Below, in pieces: positions 38,777-50,551 of a stretch of 64,000 bases of DNA. The position numbers and the translations under genes are program-made. The stretch lies in NCBI GenBank assembly GCA_958295665.1, contig OY282559.1, positions 131,295,241 through 131,359,240 of the forward strand. The letters are read 5' to 3'. Below the pieces are notes generated by a model. It worked only from the letters and a program-made list of their open reading frames with translations, made no database searches and was not told the origin of the DNA. Source of the stretch: Tipula vernalis. Taxonomy: Eukaryota > Arthropoda > Insecta > Diptera > Tipulidae. Each line of letters begins with the position of its first letter. Within the stretch, counting starts at the first letter, position 1.

Positions 38777-41098
38777 CTGGTTTCACACAAAAAAAAAACC
38801 TCAATCTCCAGTTTAATAATATTTTTTCTCTTTCTTTATTTATTTGGAGAACTAAAAATATCAAATTTGTTCTCCCGTTACGGTTCACAATTTCTTAAAG
38901 GAGAAAGGGAGGAAATATTGTTTTACTGGAGATTCGCTTTTAACTACTAATAAGAAATCTCTACACTGTAACCTCTTGCTCAATTTATAGTATATTCTTA
39001 CATTATAATTTTTGCACTGTCGTCACAACTATACAACAAATCATTGTTACAATAATTGTAAATAAAGTAGCAACCAATTAAAGTAGAATAAAAATTTTAA
39101 TAATTTAATTACACTAATTAGCGTTGTTTGCTTCTTGGTGCGCACGATATCTTGCTGTTGATGAAAGAGCATGAATAAATTATGGTAGAATAGTTGGATA
39201 CTGTAATAGTTCGTTCTTATAGTTTTTCATTTGTATGTTTTTCTACACAAAGGTAATTTCACTGATTTCTGTAGAGCTAAAAAAAGTCTTGGCAACATAA
39301 TTTTATTCTAGATAAAGTTTGTGTTATTAAACATTCCTCACGTTCTGCCCTTACAAGTCTACTTTATCATTAATATTGTGCCTATTTTTAAATTTTCCAC
39401 CATTTCTGATTTCATATATGTATGTATATAGATAAAAACGTTTCTTATCTGTTCAATAACCACCCTATCTCCGTAAGACACAATGATGTTATCTATAAAA
39501 TTTACTGTTAACCACAATAAAATCTCTGTTCTTTCACAAATAGCGGCACACATACCAACCGTACTCCCGCGCACTGATAACAATGTATTTTATGCAAATT
39601 TGCCAATCCTACAAATTTTCCTTTCTACTTCCTATATAAATACTGCTTGTGCTTTTTGCCATTTCCTTTTCCATGTCTTATCATTTTTAACAAATGTTAT
39701 AGATTATCACGGTTAGTACACACAAATATATATGTACAACAAGAACAAAAATGCCTTTTTTTTTTAAATACAAACGGATACACGAACGAAAAAATTAAAA
39801 TTAAAATATTTAAATAAATGAAAAACATTTTCATGTTCCCCCTTTTCTAAGAAGCTTTTTAACATTTTGTAAAAATAATAACAATATTTTTTTTTTGGTG
39901 CTTTTAAATTAATTCAAGGTCGGATATAACTCGTGTTTTTTTTTTAATCTTTCACCTAAAATCTTTTTAGAGAAAAAGAATCTTTCTACTTCTCGATGCA
40001 AATATTTTTATTTTTTGGTTAATTGTCTCATAGTTCAAACCATGTGACTTAAGATAGTTGTTATGACTCATTTAAATAAATAAGCCATCTACCATTCCAC
40101 AATTATTTTATTGATTATTTTCATTTTAAGAGCAATGTATGTAATTGGCACAAACTACACACAAAGTTATTTAATTTTCGTAGAAACCAAAATAAAAATA
40201 AACAACAACAGCAATAACGCAACCTGGTAGGTAGTTAAAAAAAAAATATTTCAATATTAAAATTTTGTTGAAAAATAATTTAATTAATTCAAATTTTTAA
40301 TGAGAAAATTATTATATTAAATTATATCGTTTTCAGAGAGAAAATGTTCAAAAAATTATTTTTTGTTGATTTTAGTTTTTAGTAAATTGTGTGCAATATT
40401 TTCTACATACAGAGTAAATATTTTTTGTTGCTGAATTTGCTTTTTGCTTAATTTTTTGTTATTTTTTGATCTCGAAAAAGTTCACTGATAGAAATATTAC
40501 GTAGTATACCGTAAACGTATTTGAAAAGTTTAGTTGCTTTTTTCTTATGTGGCAGAAAATGTTTAACCCCGCATATAAAATTTTTAAGTTTAAAAGGAAG
40601 GACGATATTTTTGTTAGAATTGTAATGCATTTAATATTTAGCAAATGTAGCATGTTGCACCGTTATGGCTACCTTGAGACTTTTAACGAAACATTTTTTT
40701 TAGAAATAGCTGCATTAATATGATGGCAGTTTTAGAAATTTGATAATGGTTTTTGTATGCCGCCAAACGATAATAATATGAGCTATCATGGTTTGCTTGA
40801 ATAAAGTTTGCGGTGTATTCTTATAAATGTTTACAGATTCCATAATGTTTTATCTGATGCTACTCCCTTTCTTTCTGCACAACGACAGGTATTTCTGGCA
40901 TTTTTTTTAACTAGAAAAGAAACAGAATTGTATATGTGCTCGATATAGATTTGCAGTTTTACACGAAACTAATTTATTTTTTGAATTCTTACAACGGTAT
41001 ATATAGTATATATGTATGTATATGGGGGATTTCACGTCAACTGACGTGTAAAATCTGTTTAAGTGAAAGTGTTAGTTCACGTCAGACAGATTAAAACA
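38777..41098. other. Non-coding interval with imperfect hairpins
   Basis: Imperfect inverted repeat 38803-38934 (AATCTCCAGT and ACTGGAGATT ends). Near the far end CACGTCA-AC-TGACGTG (41033-41048) and a second stem (41046-41099) abut the next LTR. No gene is recognised. Confidence 0.4.
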
Positions 41099-41781
41099 CT
41101 AATGTTAATTAATGGAAAAAAACAAAACTAAACTTTGGTTAGTTATCTCTTAAACTTTATTTAACAAAAATAATTTTTTTATTATTAAATTGTATTGTTT
41201 GCTGCTCTGCTGCGAAGTCTTAAATTCAATAGATCGAATATGTGGTTTATTCTCTTCCTCGTGTGCTTTTGATAACCGCCGAACCTAAATTCGGTAACCA
41301 GTTTTTCTTTTGTTCGGGCCATCGTGTTATTGATGATGTTAAAATTATGACACAGGCTGTTGAAAAAAACATTATACCTATTGTCTTCGTATGATTTTAT
41401 CAACTTTGTCTTGTTAAAATTGATGCCATTTTAATGCAATTCCAAATGAGGTGATTTGGAGGTCATGCTAACAAAATGATTGTGTATCACAAAAATATAA
41501 TTTTTCAATTATATTTTGTATACGGAATTTGTATATACAAGTTATGTTGTATGTTTGTGTATGCAATGTACTTTGTATAGTTTGTATACAAAAGTAGAAT
41601 CGTTATGTAATGAGGAAAAGAATGAAGTCACAATTAAATGCGAATTGTTCGTTACAAATTTTGGAACGTATTTTGTAAAATTCTTTATCTGGAGAATTGT
41701 CCATAGATAAAAATTAGAGCTTGCAGAGGTGTTGATTTTATTGTGCGGTGTTTCTTGTAATGGAAGAAACTACCCGCTTCA
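41099..41781 (-). repeat. 3' LTR of CsRn1-B
   Basis: On minus it starts TGAAGCGGGTAGTTTC at 41781. The part 41362-41779 matches 46938-47360 with a handful of substitutions. 41142-41361 is extra relative to the other LTR and contains AATAAA on minus (about 41156). The end near 41099 is uncertain. Confidence 0.75.
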
Positions 41782-42021
41782 TCACCCACGGCGCAGTGAA
41801 TTTCCCATGGTGGGTTTTAGTCCACTGATGATTCACGGGTGGAATAAATTGTTTGCACTATTATAATGATGCGTGCTCATTATGCTAGTGGTTGTTTGTG
41901 CGAAACGAAATCAAGGTAGATGGTGTACCAGGATGAACATGTCTCGGTGAAAGGGGAATAAAAATAATAAAATAAATAAATTTATTATGGTTTTATTTCA
42001 AAATTTTTTTTTTTTTTTTTT
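41782..42021 (-). other. 3' untranslated region of CsRn1-B
   Basis: Follows a run of 20 A on minus (T at 42004-42023). It includes AATAAA-type motifs. No strong polypurine tract is visible; CCGTGGGTGA abuts the LTR. Confidence 0.5.
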
Positions 42022-42405
42022 TTAGTTTGGGTAGCGACATGGTGAGTCGCATTTTTCGGCTGCCATTCCAAACCGTGCATGAAACCAGCACATTGTACCA
42101 GTGGTCGTTGGTTTCGGTTGTTGTGGTGCCGCCATCTTTACCAACTGCTCCAGCCGCTCGATGCGACGGATGAGGTGTTCATAATATGGTTGGTGTATTG
42201 GCCAACTGCGTTGTGGTACGGTCTGTGTCGCTCGCGTGGTATGCCGCTTGCGGGGAATTTTGAACGTGGCGTTCTTCGTCAAACTGGACATGGCGCCAGC
42301 TTGGGACGGTCCGGGTTCCGTTATGGCCTTCGTTAGGGCCATCTCGATGTCCGTTAATAGGGCATCGTGATTTTCGTTAATCCGGTTGATTTTCGACTGG
42401 CTCAT
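42022..42405 (-). CDS. Third ORF of CsRn1-B with a gag-type CHCC box
   Basis: A 127-codon frame whose ATG overlaps the pol stop (ATGA, 42402-42405). The N-terminal half is polar with a basic RKRH segment. A predicted coiled-coil stretch ([16 protein letters not shown]) follows. The C-terminus is [18 protein letters not shown], the same C-X2-H-X9-C-X3-C box as in the gag proteins of both CsRn1 elements. The stop codon TAA is formed at the start of an uninterrupted A20 run. CsRn1-A has no counterpart. What is seen: a second nucleocapsid-like module after integrase. Inference: it binds nucleic acid. It could have arisen by capture of polyadenylated gag-like cDNA or by internal duplication. CATTTCAG just before the ATG could be a splice acceptor. 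Confidence 0.75.
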   Translation of the reverse strand: MSQSKINRINENHDALLTDIEMALTKAITEPGPSQAGAMSSLTKNATFKIPRKRHTTRATQTVPQRSWPIHQPYYEHLIRRIERLEQLVKMAAPQQPKPTTTGTMCWFHARFGMAAEKCDSPCRYPN

Positions 42406-45400
42406 GTTGAGTCTCTGAAATGATTAATTTGTTTATTACTTTCGATATACGATTCGGAAATACGAAAAGTTTTCTTAACTCCCGATATTTGATCGGGTGA
42501 GCGGAGTATATCATAGACTGGTTTGAGTCTATCGATGGAGACGTTTTGTAGCTTGTCTCGTATTTGTATTATGAAGTGTTTACGAGGTCGTCGTATCACT
42601 TTGTAAGGGCCTTCATATGGTGGTGTAAGGCCTGTTCGTACTTTGTCTATGCGTACGAAAACATAGTCACACGTTTGTAGTGACTTGGGTACGAATATGT
42701 CGTTTTGCGTGGTTTTTCGTGTATCCGTTGGGATGAGTTTGTTCATCGTAGAACGGAGTTGATCTAGCACAGTGTCTATGGTAGTTTGAGGTGTAAGTGG
42801 ATGTTCCACAAAGAATTCACCTGACAGTTTGATTGTTTGACCGTATACCAGCTCGGCTGGTGAACATTTTAGGTCATCTTTTACTGTTGCTCGGATTCCC
42901 AACAATATGATTGGGATTTCTGAACTCCAGTTGACGGTATTTTCACGGGCTTTGAGAGCTGTTTTAAGTTGGCGGTGAAAGCGCTCAACCATACCGTTTG
43001 CTTGAGGATGATAGGCAGTCGTTCGTATTCGGTGTGAGCCTAGTAATTGCATGAGCTCAGTGAATAATTTTGATTCGAACTGGGTGCCTTGATCGGTCGT
43101 GATGTTGATCGGTACGCCGAATCTAGAAATGTAGTTTTCGACTAGCGTTTTTGCGATTGTTGATGCGGAGATGTCTTTTATGCAGTAGGCTTCTGGCCAT
43201 CGCGTAAAACGATCAACGCATGTCAGAATGTAGGTGTATCCATTAGATGGTGGAAGTGGGCCTACAATGTCTATATGAATGTGTTCAAATCTACCTGGGG
43301 GAATCTCGAAATTACCATGAGGTGATTTTGTGTGTCGTTGTACTTTGCATTTCTGGCAGGATAAACAGGATTTTGCCCAATGGGTTATGTCTTTGTTCAT
43401 GCTAGGCCAGAAGTATCTAGTAGTGACGAGTTTGCGGGTTGCGCGTACCCCTGAGTGTGAAATATTGTGGATTGTGTCGAAGACAGTTCGACGTAAAGAC
43501 TCGGGAATGTACGGGCGATTGTTGCTTGTGGATACTTCGCAATAAATCGTCACATCGGCTAAGAGAAATTTCTCTAGTTTCCATTTGGATGGACGCTGAG
43601 TAGTAGAATTAGACAGTAATTCTGTTAGTTCGGAATCGCCAGTTTGTGCTTTGGCGATTATAGCAATGTCAAATCGGGTTGTGGCAGAGGAAATTTCGTG
43701 ATCGGAAGTCCGAGATAATGTGTCGGCGACCACGTTGTCTTTGCCTTTTATGTGTTGTATGTCTATCGTAAATTGAGAGACAAAGTCCAAGTGGCGTGCT
43801 TGCCTTGGATTGCGTTCTGCTTTAGAGTGAATGGCATTAGTAAGCGGTTTATGGTCGGTATAAACCGTGAATTCCCGACCTTCGACAAAGTATCGAAAGT
43901 GTTTAATTGCTTGGAAAATTGCAAGCAATTCTCGATCGAATGCGGAATATTTTCTTTCCGCGTCCGTTAATTTCTTGGAGAAGAATCCAAGAGGCTCCCA
44001 GGTCTCTTTATTGAGTTATTGTAAGACCGCGCCTATTGCAGTGTTTGATGCATCAGTGGTGATGCTATATTTGGTATTGTTTAGCGGATGTGCCAAGAGT
44101 GCAATATTTTCTAAGCTTTTCTTGAGCTGAAGGAATGCGCTTTGACATTCTTCAGGCCAAGAATATTTTGAAGGCGTTTTGGGTTGTTTAAGCAGACCAG
44201 CCAGATGCGTGTGGATTGGCGCAATTATTTCCGCTAGTTTTGGTATGAATCGGTGGTAATAATTTACCATGCCAATGAATTGTTGGATTTGTTTTACGTT
44301 TTGTGGTGCTGGCATGTCTCTAATTGCATTAATTCGTCCTTCGGACGGCAGAATACCATTAGGAGTAATCTTGTGACTAAGGAAGTCAAGATTATTTGTT
44401 CCAAACACACATTTTGCGGTGTTGATATTGACACCATAGTTTGCTAACTTTTGGAAAAGATGTTCCAAATGAAGCATGTGTTGTTTCTCGTCTTTTGATG
44501 CTACGAGAATGTCGTCAATATAAACGATAACGAAATCGAGGTCGTGCAAGATTTCGTTGATGAAACGCTGAAATGTTTGTGCAGCATTTCTGAGACCAAA
44601 TGGCATTCGCGTGAATTCGAATAAACCAAATGGTGTGGTAATCGCAGTTTTGTGAATGTCGTCAGGAGCAACTGGAATTAAATGATATGCTCGGACAAGA
44701 TCGATCTTTGAGAAAATCGAACAACCATGTAATTGCATGGAAAAATTTTGTATGTGGGGAATAGGATAAAGGTCAGGAATAGTGACTGCGTTTAGCCTCC
44801 TGTAGTCCCCACATGGTCTCCAGTCGTTATCCTTCTTCTTCACCATGTGTAATGCACATGATACTGCTGATGAAGATGGTCGGCAGATTCCTAGTTCCAC
44901 CATATGTTGGAATTCGAGGAAAGCTGCTTTGTGGCGAATTGGATCAAGTCTGCGTGGTCTTGAAAATGGTAAATGACCCGTAGTCACGATGTGGTGTACT
45001 ACGTTATGCTTTACTGGAGTGTTGTAGTTTGGTGGAGCTGTTAAAGAGGGAAATTTCTTCAACAATGTTCCATAACCATTGTTAATCGTGTAAAGCAATG
45101 GTGATAAGGTGTCAACTAGTGCTGATATCGCGTTGACTGAGAAATTGGTAGATGGATCGATCAGTCTGTGATTTTTCAAATCCACCAATAGACCGAATTT
45201 CGTAAGGAAATCCGCGCCAATTATGGGGCGATTTACATTGGCGAGAATGAAGGCGTGCTTGAACAACCGCCTTAATCCAATGTCAACGTCTATTAGCTTT
45301 GTGCCATAAGTATTTATTATGGTGCCGTTTGCTGCTGCCAGAACTAAATCGGGGTTCCGATTTGTTCCCCAGCAGTAGTATCTATGATACGGGAGTACGC

Positions 45401-45503
45401 TTAGATCAGCGCCGGTATCAATCAAAAATGTGATTTGATTTTTTACATTCCGTAGAAATAGGCGGCTATGAGTAGGTGGTCTTAGGTTTGCCGCTGCAAC
45501 CAT
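42402..45503 (-). pseudogene. pol: Pol of CsRn1-B with one nonsense codon
   Basis: ATG 45503 lies a few bases after the gag stop, in the -1 frame; that frame is open back to 45728. The protease has [12 protein letters not shown] has [12 protein letters not shown] and RNase H has [14 protein letters not shown] at 44016-44018 follows GAVLQ, where CsRn1-A has a second Gln (QQYHNE), so CAA to TAA is likely. The same frame then continues through [22 protein letters not shown], the integrase zinc region ([15 protein letters not shown]) and the catalytic blocks [14 protein letters not shown] and NGMVERFH. The C-terminus is about 16 residues longer than in CsRn1-A and ends at the ATGA overlap with ORF3. 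Confidence 0.9.
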
Positions 45504-45508
45504 AAGAC

Positions 45509-46453
45509 TTACTCGTTTGGGGGAATGGTGTTTGTTGATCCCCTTTGTTGTGTGGTGAAAGTGCATGGTGGTGTACATTTTGATGCTGCGTTGCCAAATC
45601 TGGCGTGATACCAACACCAGTTGTGTGGTGGTTGGTGTTTCAGTGTTTGTTGTTGTATGGGTCGAAATGGATTTTCCTGGGTTGTGTGCGAACGTGTATT
45701 CGTGGGTGGAGAGAAAGGTTGTCTCCATGGCGATTGTGAACGAGTGGGTTGTCGACGTGTGTGTGTGTTGTTTTCTAGCTTAGTTAGCCTGTTGCTAATT
45801 TGTTTGAGCATTGTCTCGAGACGGTTAGTGCTAGAAGTTGGCATTAGTGTCTCAGAGCTTTGCGTATGTCTATTGCGGTTAATTGAACCTAAACTCTGAG
45901 TCCTATTGCCAATGATATCGTGGAGTTTGTCTGCTATATCGGCGAGAACCTCCACCGGTTTACCTTGCTGTGGGATTAACGCCGTTTGTATGTAATCAGG
46001 GAGTTGCCTGATCCATAGTTTGGTGATTACGTTGACTGTAAAATTTTTCCCAGCCAACGACTTGATATTGTGTAACAGATCAGATGGTTTTTGATCACCG
46101 ATGTCTATTTTTCCCAGAATGGTCTCTAATTTTCGCTCCTCCGAAATAGAATAGCGATCTATGAGCGCCTTTCTAAGATTTTCGAATTTATCATTGGCTG
46201 GAGGGTCTTGTAGAATGTACTCGACCTTCTTAGCCTGTTCTGCCGAAAGAGACATAACTGTGTGCGCAAATTTTTGTTTGTCGCTGGTGATCTTGTTCGC
46301 GTCGAACATGATTTCTGCTGATATGAACCAACTCCTTGGGTTCGTATCCCAGAATGCCAGTAGCCGTGTTAAATGTTTTGCCGTGGCCACCTCTTGCTGT
46401 GTTTGTTTATCATCGTTGGTTTCCACGTGTTTATTGTCACCGTTTAGGGCCAT
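45509..46453 (-). CDS. gag: Gag of CsRn1-B
   Basis: Intact 314-codon frame. Capsid-like part: residues about 25-175, with [13 protein letters not shown] and [17 protein letters not shown] coiled-coil stretch ([17 protein letters not shown]) and an Arg/Gln-rich region follow. The nucleocapsid box [18 protein letters not shown] is near residue 285. The order and box match the gag of CsRn1-A, where the frame is broken. Pol begins just downstream in the -1 frame. Confidence 0.9.
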   Translation of the reverse strand: MALNGDNKHVETNDDKQTQQEVATAKHLTRLLAFWDTNPRSWFISAEIMFDANKITSDKQKFAHTVMSLSAEQAKKVEYILQDPPANDKFENLRKALIDRYSISEERKLETILGKIDIGDQKPSDLLHNIKSLAGKNFTVNVITKLWIRQLPDYIQTALIPQQGKPVEVLADIADKLHDIIGNRTQSLGSINRNRHTQSSETLMPTSSTNRLETMLKQISNRLTKLENNTHTRRQPTRSQSPWRQPFSPPTNTRSHTTQENPFRPIQQQTLKHQPPHNWCWYHARFGNAASKCTPPCTFTTQQRGSTNTIPPNE

Positions 46454-46513
46454 CGTAAAATTGTACGATGATTACACACACACTTGTTCACAAAAAAAAA
46501 AAAATATTTTATA

Positions 46514-46574
<61 letters not shown>

Positions 46575-46874
46575 GCGCGTTGCACTGTACTTTGGTCACG
46601 TGTTGTGAGCGAGCGAAAAAAAAAATTGTATAAATTCGCAGTAAATTTGATTGTTAGAAATGGTGGTTTATTTCTAACAAACGACCAAGGGATTGTGACT
46701 ATTTGTGAATACAATGCGCTTACCACTGGTGGGGGCTGGCCACTATATCACAAAACTAGTCGGTTAAATTATGTAGTTTTATAAAAAAAAAATAAAACAC
46801 CATGCACTTTTATAATTAAACTTTTATTTCACTCACAAAAGAAAAAAAATTTGTACTTACGCGGTAAAAACCGA
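46454..46874 (-). other. Leader of CsRn1-B with TA microsatellite
   Basis: About 420 bp between PBS and gag ATG. TA repeat at about 46519-46571. No ORF of note. Confidence 0.6.
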
Positions 46875-46888
46875 CGTCGGGGTCACCA
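46875..46888 (-). other. Primer-binding site of CsRn1-B, tRNA-Trp type
   Basis: On minus it reads TGGTGACCCCGACG, the same as in CsRn1-A, next to the 5' LTR. Confidence 0.8.
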
Positions 46889-46894
46889 ATATAA

Positions 46895-47362
46895 TGTTTA
46901 ATGTTGATTAAAGTAAAAATAAAAAATAAAACTTTGGTTGTTGAAAAAAACATTATACCTATTGTCTTTGTATGATTTTATCGATTTTGTCTTGTTAAAA
47001 TCGATGCGATTTTAATGCAATTCCAAATGAGGTGATTTGGAGGTCATGGTAACAAAATGATTGTGTATCACAAAAATATAATTTTTCAATTATATTTTGT
47101 ATACGGAATTTGTATATACAAGTTATGTTGTATGTTTGTGTATGCAATGTACTTTGTATAGTTTGTATACAAAAGTAGAATCGTTATGTAATGAGGAAAA
47201 GAATGAAGTCACAATTAAATGCGAATTGTTCGTTACAAATTTTGGAACGTATTTTGTAAAATTCTTTATCTGGAGAATTGTCCATAGATAAAAATTAGAG
47301 CTTGCAGAGGTGTTGATTTTATTGTGCGGTGTTTCTTGTAATGGAAGAAACTACCCGCTACA
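46895..47362 (-). repeat. 5' LTR of CsRn1-B
   Basis: On minus it starts TGTAGCGGGTAGTTTC. It lacks the 220-bp segment present in the 3' LTR and with it the AATAAA motif. Confidence 0.75.
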
Positions 47363-47780
47363 GTATCATACTATTTGATTTATAAAATTTGACTGTGTAT
47401 GTTTTACTTTTAACTTTCACCACCGCAATTATGTTAGATTGTCAAAAAAATTTATTTTGTAAAATATTAAAACTATCTATCTATAGCATTCACAGTTGAT
47501 AATAAATACTGCAACTACTCCAAGTCCAAGCGAGCTTGCCAGAAGTAATCGATTCCTAATGCCTATAAATATATGGCCACCATTTTGCAATTGGTATTCT
47601 AACAGCTACGTTCTCAAAAACGATAAGTAATTTAATTGGATCACGCATCATTCTTTATCAAGGCTCAACTTTGTTACAATAATATCATGGCAGGGGCAGC
47701 GAAATGCAATCATAACTGTGGTAACCAGTTGGTTTTTGGTACGGTTCTTTGAAAGCAATCGCACAAATTAATTCGGTCAC
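47363..47780. other. Non-coding interval before the tandem repeat
   Basis: No gene or known repeat recognised. Confidence 0.4.
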
Positions 47781-48517
47781 AAATAGCGTGTACCGAATTT
47801 CAATATTATAACGTATCCCGTTCCGATTATACGGCTGTCTATATATTCCCGTAGTGTTTAGTATGAGAAAACGTTTCTTCTACAACTTCCCCTGTTTCTT
47901 AACCAATTGAAGTGAAATTTAGTATGCAAGTTTATATTGGCCCACAAATAGCGTGTACCGAATTTCAATATTATAACGTATCCCGTTCCGATTATACAGC
48001 TGGCTATATATTCCCGTAGTGTTTAGTATGAGAAAACGAATCTTCTACAACTTCCCGTGTTTCTTAACCAATTGAAGTGAAATTTAGTATGCAAGTTTAT
48101 ATTGGCCCACAAATAGCGTGTACCGAATTTCAATATTATAACGTATCCCGTTCCGATTATACGGCTGGCTATATATTCCCGTAGTGTTTAGTAGGACAAA
48201 ACCTTTCTTCTACAACTTCCCGTGTTTCTTAACCGATTGAATAGAAATTTAGTATGCAAGTTTATATTGGCCCACAAATAGCGTGTACCGAATTTCAATA
48301 TTATAACGTATCCCGTTCCGATTATACGGCTGTCTATATATTCCCGTAGTGTTTAGTAGGAGAAAATAAACGTTTCTTCTACAACTTCCCGTGTTTCTTA
48401 ACCGATTGAAGTGAAATTTAGTATGCAAGTTTATATTGGCCCACAAATAGCGTGTACCGAATTTCAATATTATAACTATTATATACTAAATTTCACTTCA
48501 ATCGGTTAAGAAACGTT
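47781..48517 (+). repeat. 165-bp tandem repeat, about 4.2 copies, with an inverted tail
   Basis: Units start with AAATAGCGTGTACCGAATTT at 47781, 47946, 48111, 48276 and 48445. The spacing is 165, 165, 165 and 169 bp; the 4-bp gain comes from an inserted AATA-like stretch in unit 4. Each unit has ATTCCCGTAGTGTTTAGTA and TTCTTAACCRATTGAAGTG. After about 33 bp of the fifth unit, an inverted fragment of the unit (48483-48517) ends the array. Copies differ by a few bases only. Confidence 0.9.
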
Positions 48518-48988
48518 AAGTCGTTTAAAAACTGTTTAGTTGAAAATCTGGAGTTCGACATACGATTAATGCACAGAAACCCTTATTGTTACAACTGATG
48601 GATGGGCCGCAATCCGATTCATAAAAAAGATAAATAAAACACAAAGAATTAATTCTTAATTTAATACTAAACATAACTTATACTTATCTAAAATCAACAG
48701 CTGATCTTGCGACCTTCAATCAACTTATGTAATAAAACGTTAACAGCACCTTTACAGCAATAATACTAGCATCCGTGAATTTGCTAGAATATAATAATTC
48801 CCAACCAGGTTCACTTGCGTATTTTTCACTTATTTTTAAATAAACAAATTAATTAACTAATAAACAAACACTGCGTTTCATTAAATTTTTGTTTATTGTT
48901 GTGACATTTAATTTCGAAATTTTTTTGCCATTTTGTTTGTACATCCAGGTGTGTATTTTAAATATTAAGGGTTAATTATTAAGAAATA
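48518..48988. other. Non-coding AT-rich interval
   Basis: No feature recognised. Confidence 0.4.
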
Positions 48989-49262
48989 ATAGCTTATTTT
49001 GTTGAGAAAAAATTAATTCGAATTATTTTGGAGTTATGTTTTTCTTAACAGAATAAGCCGCGAAATATTTTTTCGATTTAATTATTATATTCTATGTTGT
49101 TATTTCTCTAGTTTTTCATTCAAGCGGTTACGTATTTTATTTGTTCGAGCTAGAATTAAATAACTCAAATTTTTTGTTCGAATTATTTAATTCCTGTTTG
49201 GAATTATTTAATTCCTGTCACGTGCAATTGTTGTTGTAAATTTCTCAACAAAATACAGCTAA
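48989..49262. mobile_element. TA-duplicating MITE, copy 2
   Basis: Same ends and interior as 31757-32007, with a short internal duplication of GGAATTATTTAATTCCTGT-type sequence. Its right two thirds are repeated at 56569 as part of the 401-bp duplication. Confidence 0.75.
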
Positions 49263-49499
49263 TGTTAATATTTTTTATAAATAGGTAATAAAACGTGATA
49301 GAATTAAAACTAATTAACTATTGTTAATATTTTAAAAACATTTTTTAAGTTTTATGTTAAAACATTAATTTGCGAATAATTTTCGACATTCTATTTATTT
49401 GAGTACGGTTTATACAACTTGTGTCTCATTGGAGGCAGAGGAGTATATAAAAATGAGCGAGATGGTCTTATTAAAATCTGCTACAATTTCATATTGCTT
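49099..49499 (+). repeat. 401-bp direct repeat left of BEL-B
   Basis: Identical to 56569-56969 except for one base (A at 49367, C at 56837). It starts inside the MITE and ends CATATTGCTT, three bases before the 5' LTR. Confidence 0.92.
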
Positions 49500-49502
49500 A
49501 TA

Positions 49503-50139
49503 TGTTTGGAGTATCTAAAATTAAAAATTAAATTATTAAAATTAAACTCAAAATCTCATGATAATAAAATTGCAAATGCTTACCCGTAATTATTTAGCTA
49601 TTGGAAAAATATTGTAACCAGTATGAATACGTAGAGGCAACAGTTTTATTAGAATTCATGCCAACAAATCTAAAATTATTAAATTTAATTACAAATTATT
49701 CTGTCAATTGTCAAATTATAATTGTAACCAAAACCAGTTAATGTAATAACAAGTTTACACCGTGCTAACAAATTATGTTAATTAATCGTAATTTACCACT
49801 GTCAGAGTTGTTTGCTATTGTAATGTAGATGTCAGTAATAAAAAAAATTAATTTATGGTACTCGTTATAATCGTTACGCAGTGGTGGCAACTATTTAACA
49901 TTTAAGAAACCAAATTGTAAAAAATAAAATTGTAAAAATAAAATTGTCATTATAAAAAAGAATTTAGACAAGAAAACAAGTGTTTAATAATCCTTTGTGC
50001 CAAGGGTATTTTATTAAATAAAAATTCGGTGTTTTAAAGTTGTGGATCGACAATTAAAATTAAAATAAATAGAACGCCATACAAATTCTATTTAAGTGGA
50101 AATATACAAAATATTTTACCATTGGAATATCAACAAACA
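49503..50139 (+). repeat. 5' LTR of BEL-B
   Basis: 637 bp, TG...CA. No clear TATA box inside. Confidence 0.92.
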
Positions 50140-50142
50140 TTT

Positions 50143-50160
50143 TGGTGCCGAAACCCGGGA
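50143..50160 (+). other. Primer-binding site, tRNA-Phe type
   Basis: TGGTGCCGAAACCCGGGA, three bases after the LTR. The complement matches the 3' end of tRNA-Phe plus CCA over 18 bases as I recall it. Confidence 0.75.
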
Positions 50161-50551
50161 TAACTGTTTATTGAAGCTGAATGGAACACATGTTCTAGAA
50201 GTTTAGTCAGTTAAGTAGCCATTTCAAATTTTCACTTTATTTTCTTATTATATTTTTTCACTACCTTTTATAAACTATTTTTGTTAAAATTTGTAACTCT
50301 ATATATATATATAAGAACATTTAAAATAAAAGGTTCATTAAAATTAAGCGTCATATTTTGGCTACTAAAAATAAGCGATAAATAAATAAATCGGTGTTCG
50401 AAGTTCGAATAGTGAATATTTAAGTTGATAAAACTATAAAAACTATAATAATACCAAACATATAATTCGGTGTAAAGTGGACGCAATTAAGAAAATTGAA
50501 CTTTAGTGAAAGTGTGCTTGTTCATAAATTTAGTGAATTTAAATTTTCATA

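Larger units (their letters stand above)
41099..47362 (-). mobile_element. CsRn1/Kabuki-type Ty3/gypsy element with an extra third ORF (CsRn1-B)
   Basis: Read on minus: 5' LTR 47362-46895, PBS, leader, gag, pol, ORF3, about 240 bp of 3' UTR, 3' LTR. The PBS and the C-X2-H-X9-C-X3-C gag box place it with CsRn1-A, and pol is clearly similar throughout. It differs by an ORF between pol and the 3' LTR. The two LTRs are close in sequence from 41362 and 46938 onward, but the 3' LTR has about 220 bp that the 5' LTR lacks. The low-coordinate boundary is approximate and no target duplication was found. Confidence 0.85.

Noticed and set aside
38803..38934. Imperfect hairpin as a microRNA precursor
   Set aside because: Arms pair poorly away from the ends and no uninterrupted 22-bp duplex is seen.
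41033..41048. CACGTCA-TGACGTG palindrome as a CRE-type regulatory site
   Set aside because: It is a single short palindrome beside hairpin-rich repeat DNA with no gene it could serve.
41185..41403. 72-codon minus-strand frame in the 3' LTR of CsRn1-B
   Set aside because: It lies in the LTR segment missing from the other LTR, has no known domain and starts across the segment edge.
41516..41710. Identical 64-codon frames at 41516 and 47097
   Set aside because: They are the same LTR sequence twice, not genes.
47781..48477. Regularly spaced repeats as a CRISPR-like array
   Set aside because: The whole 165-bp unit repeats with no unique spacers, and the genome is eukaryotic.
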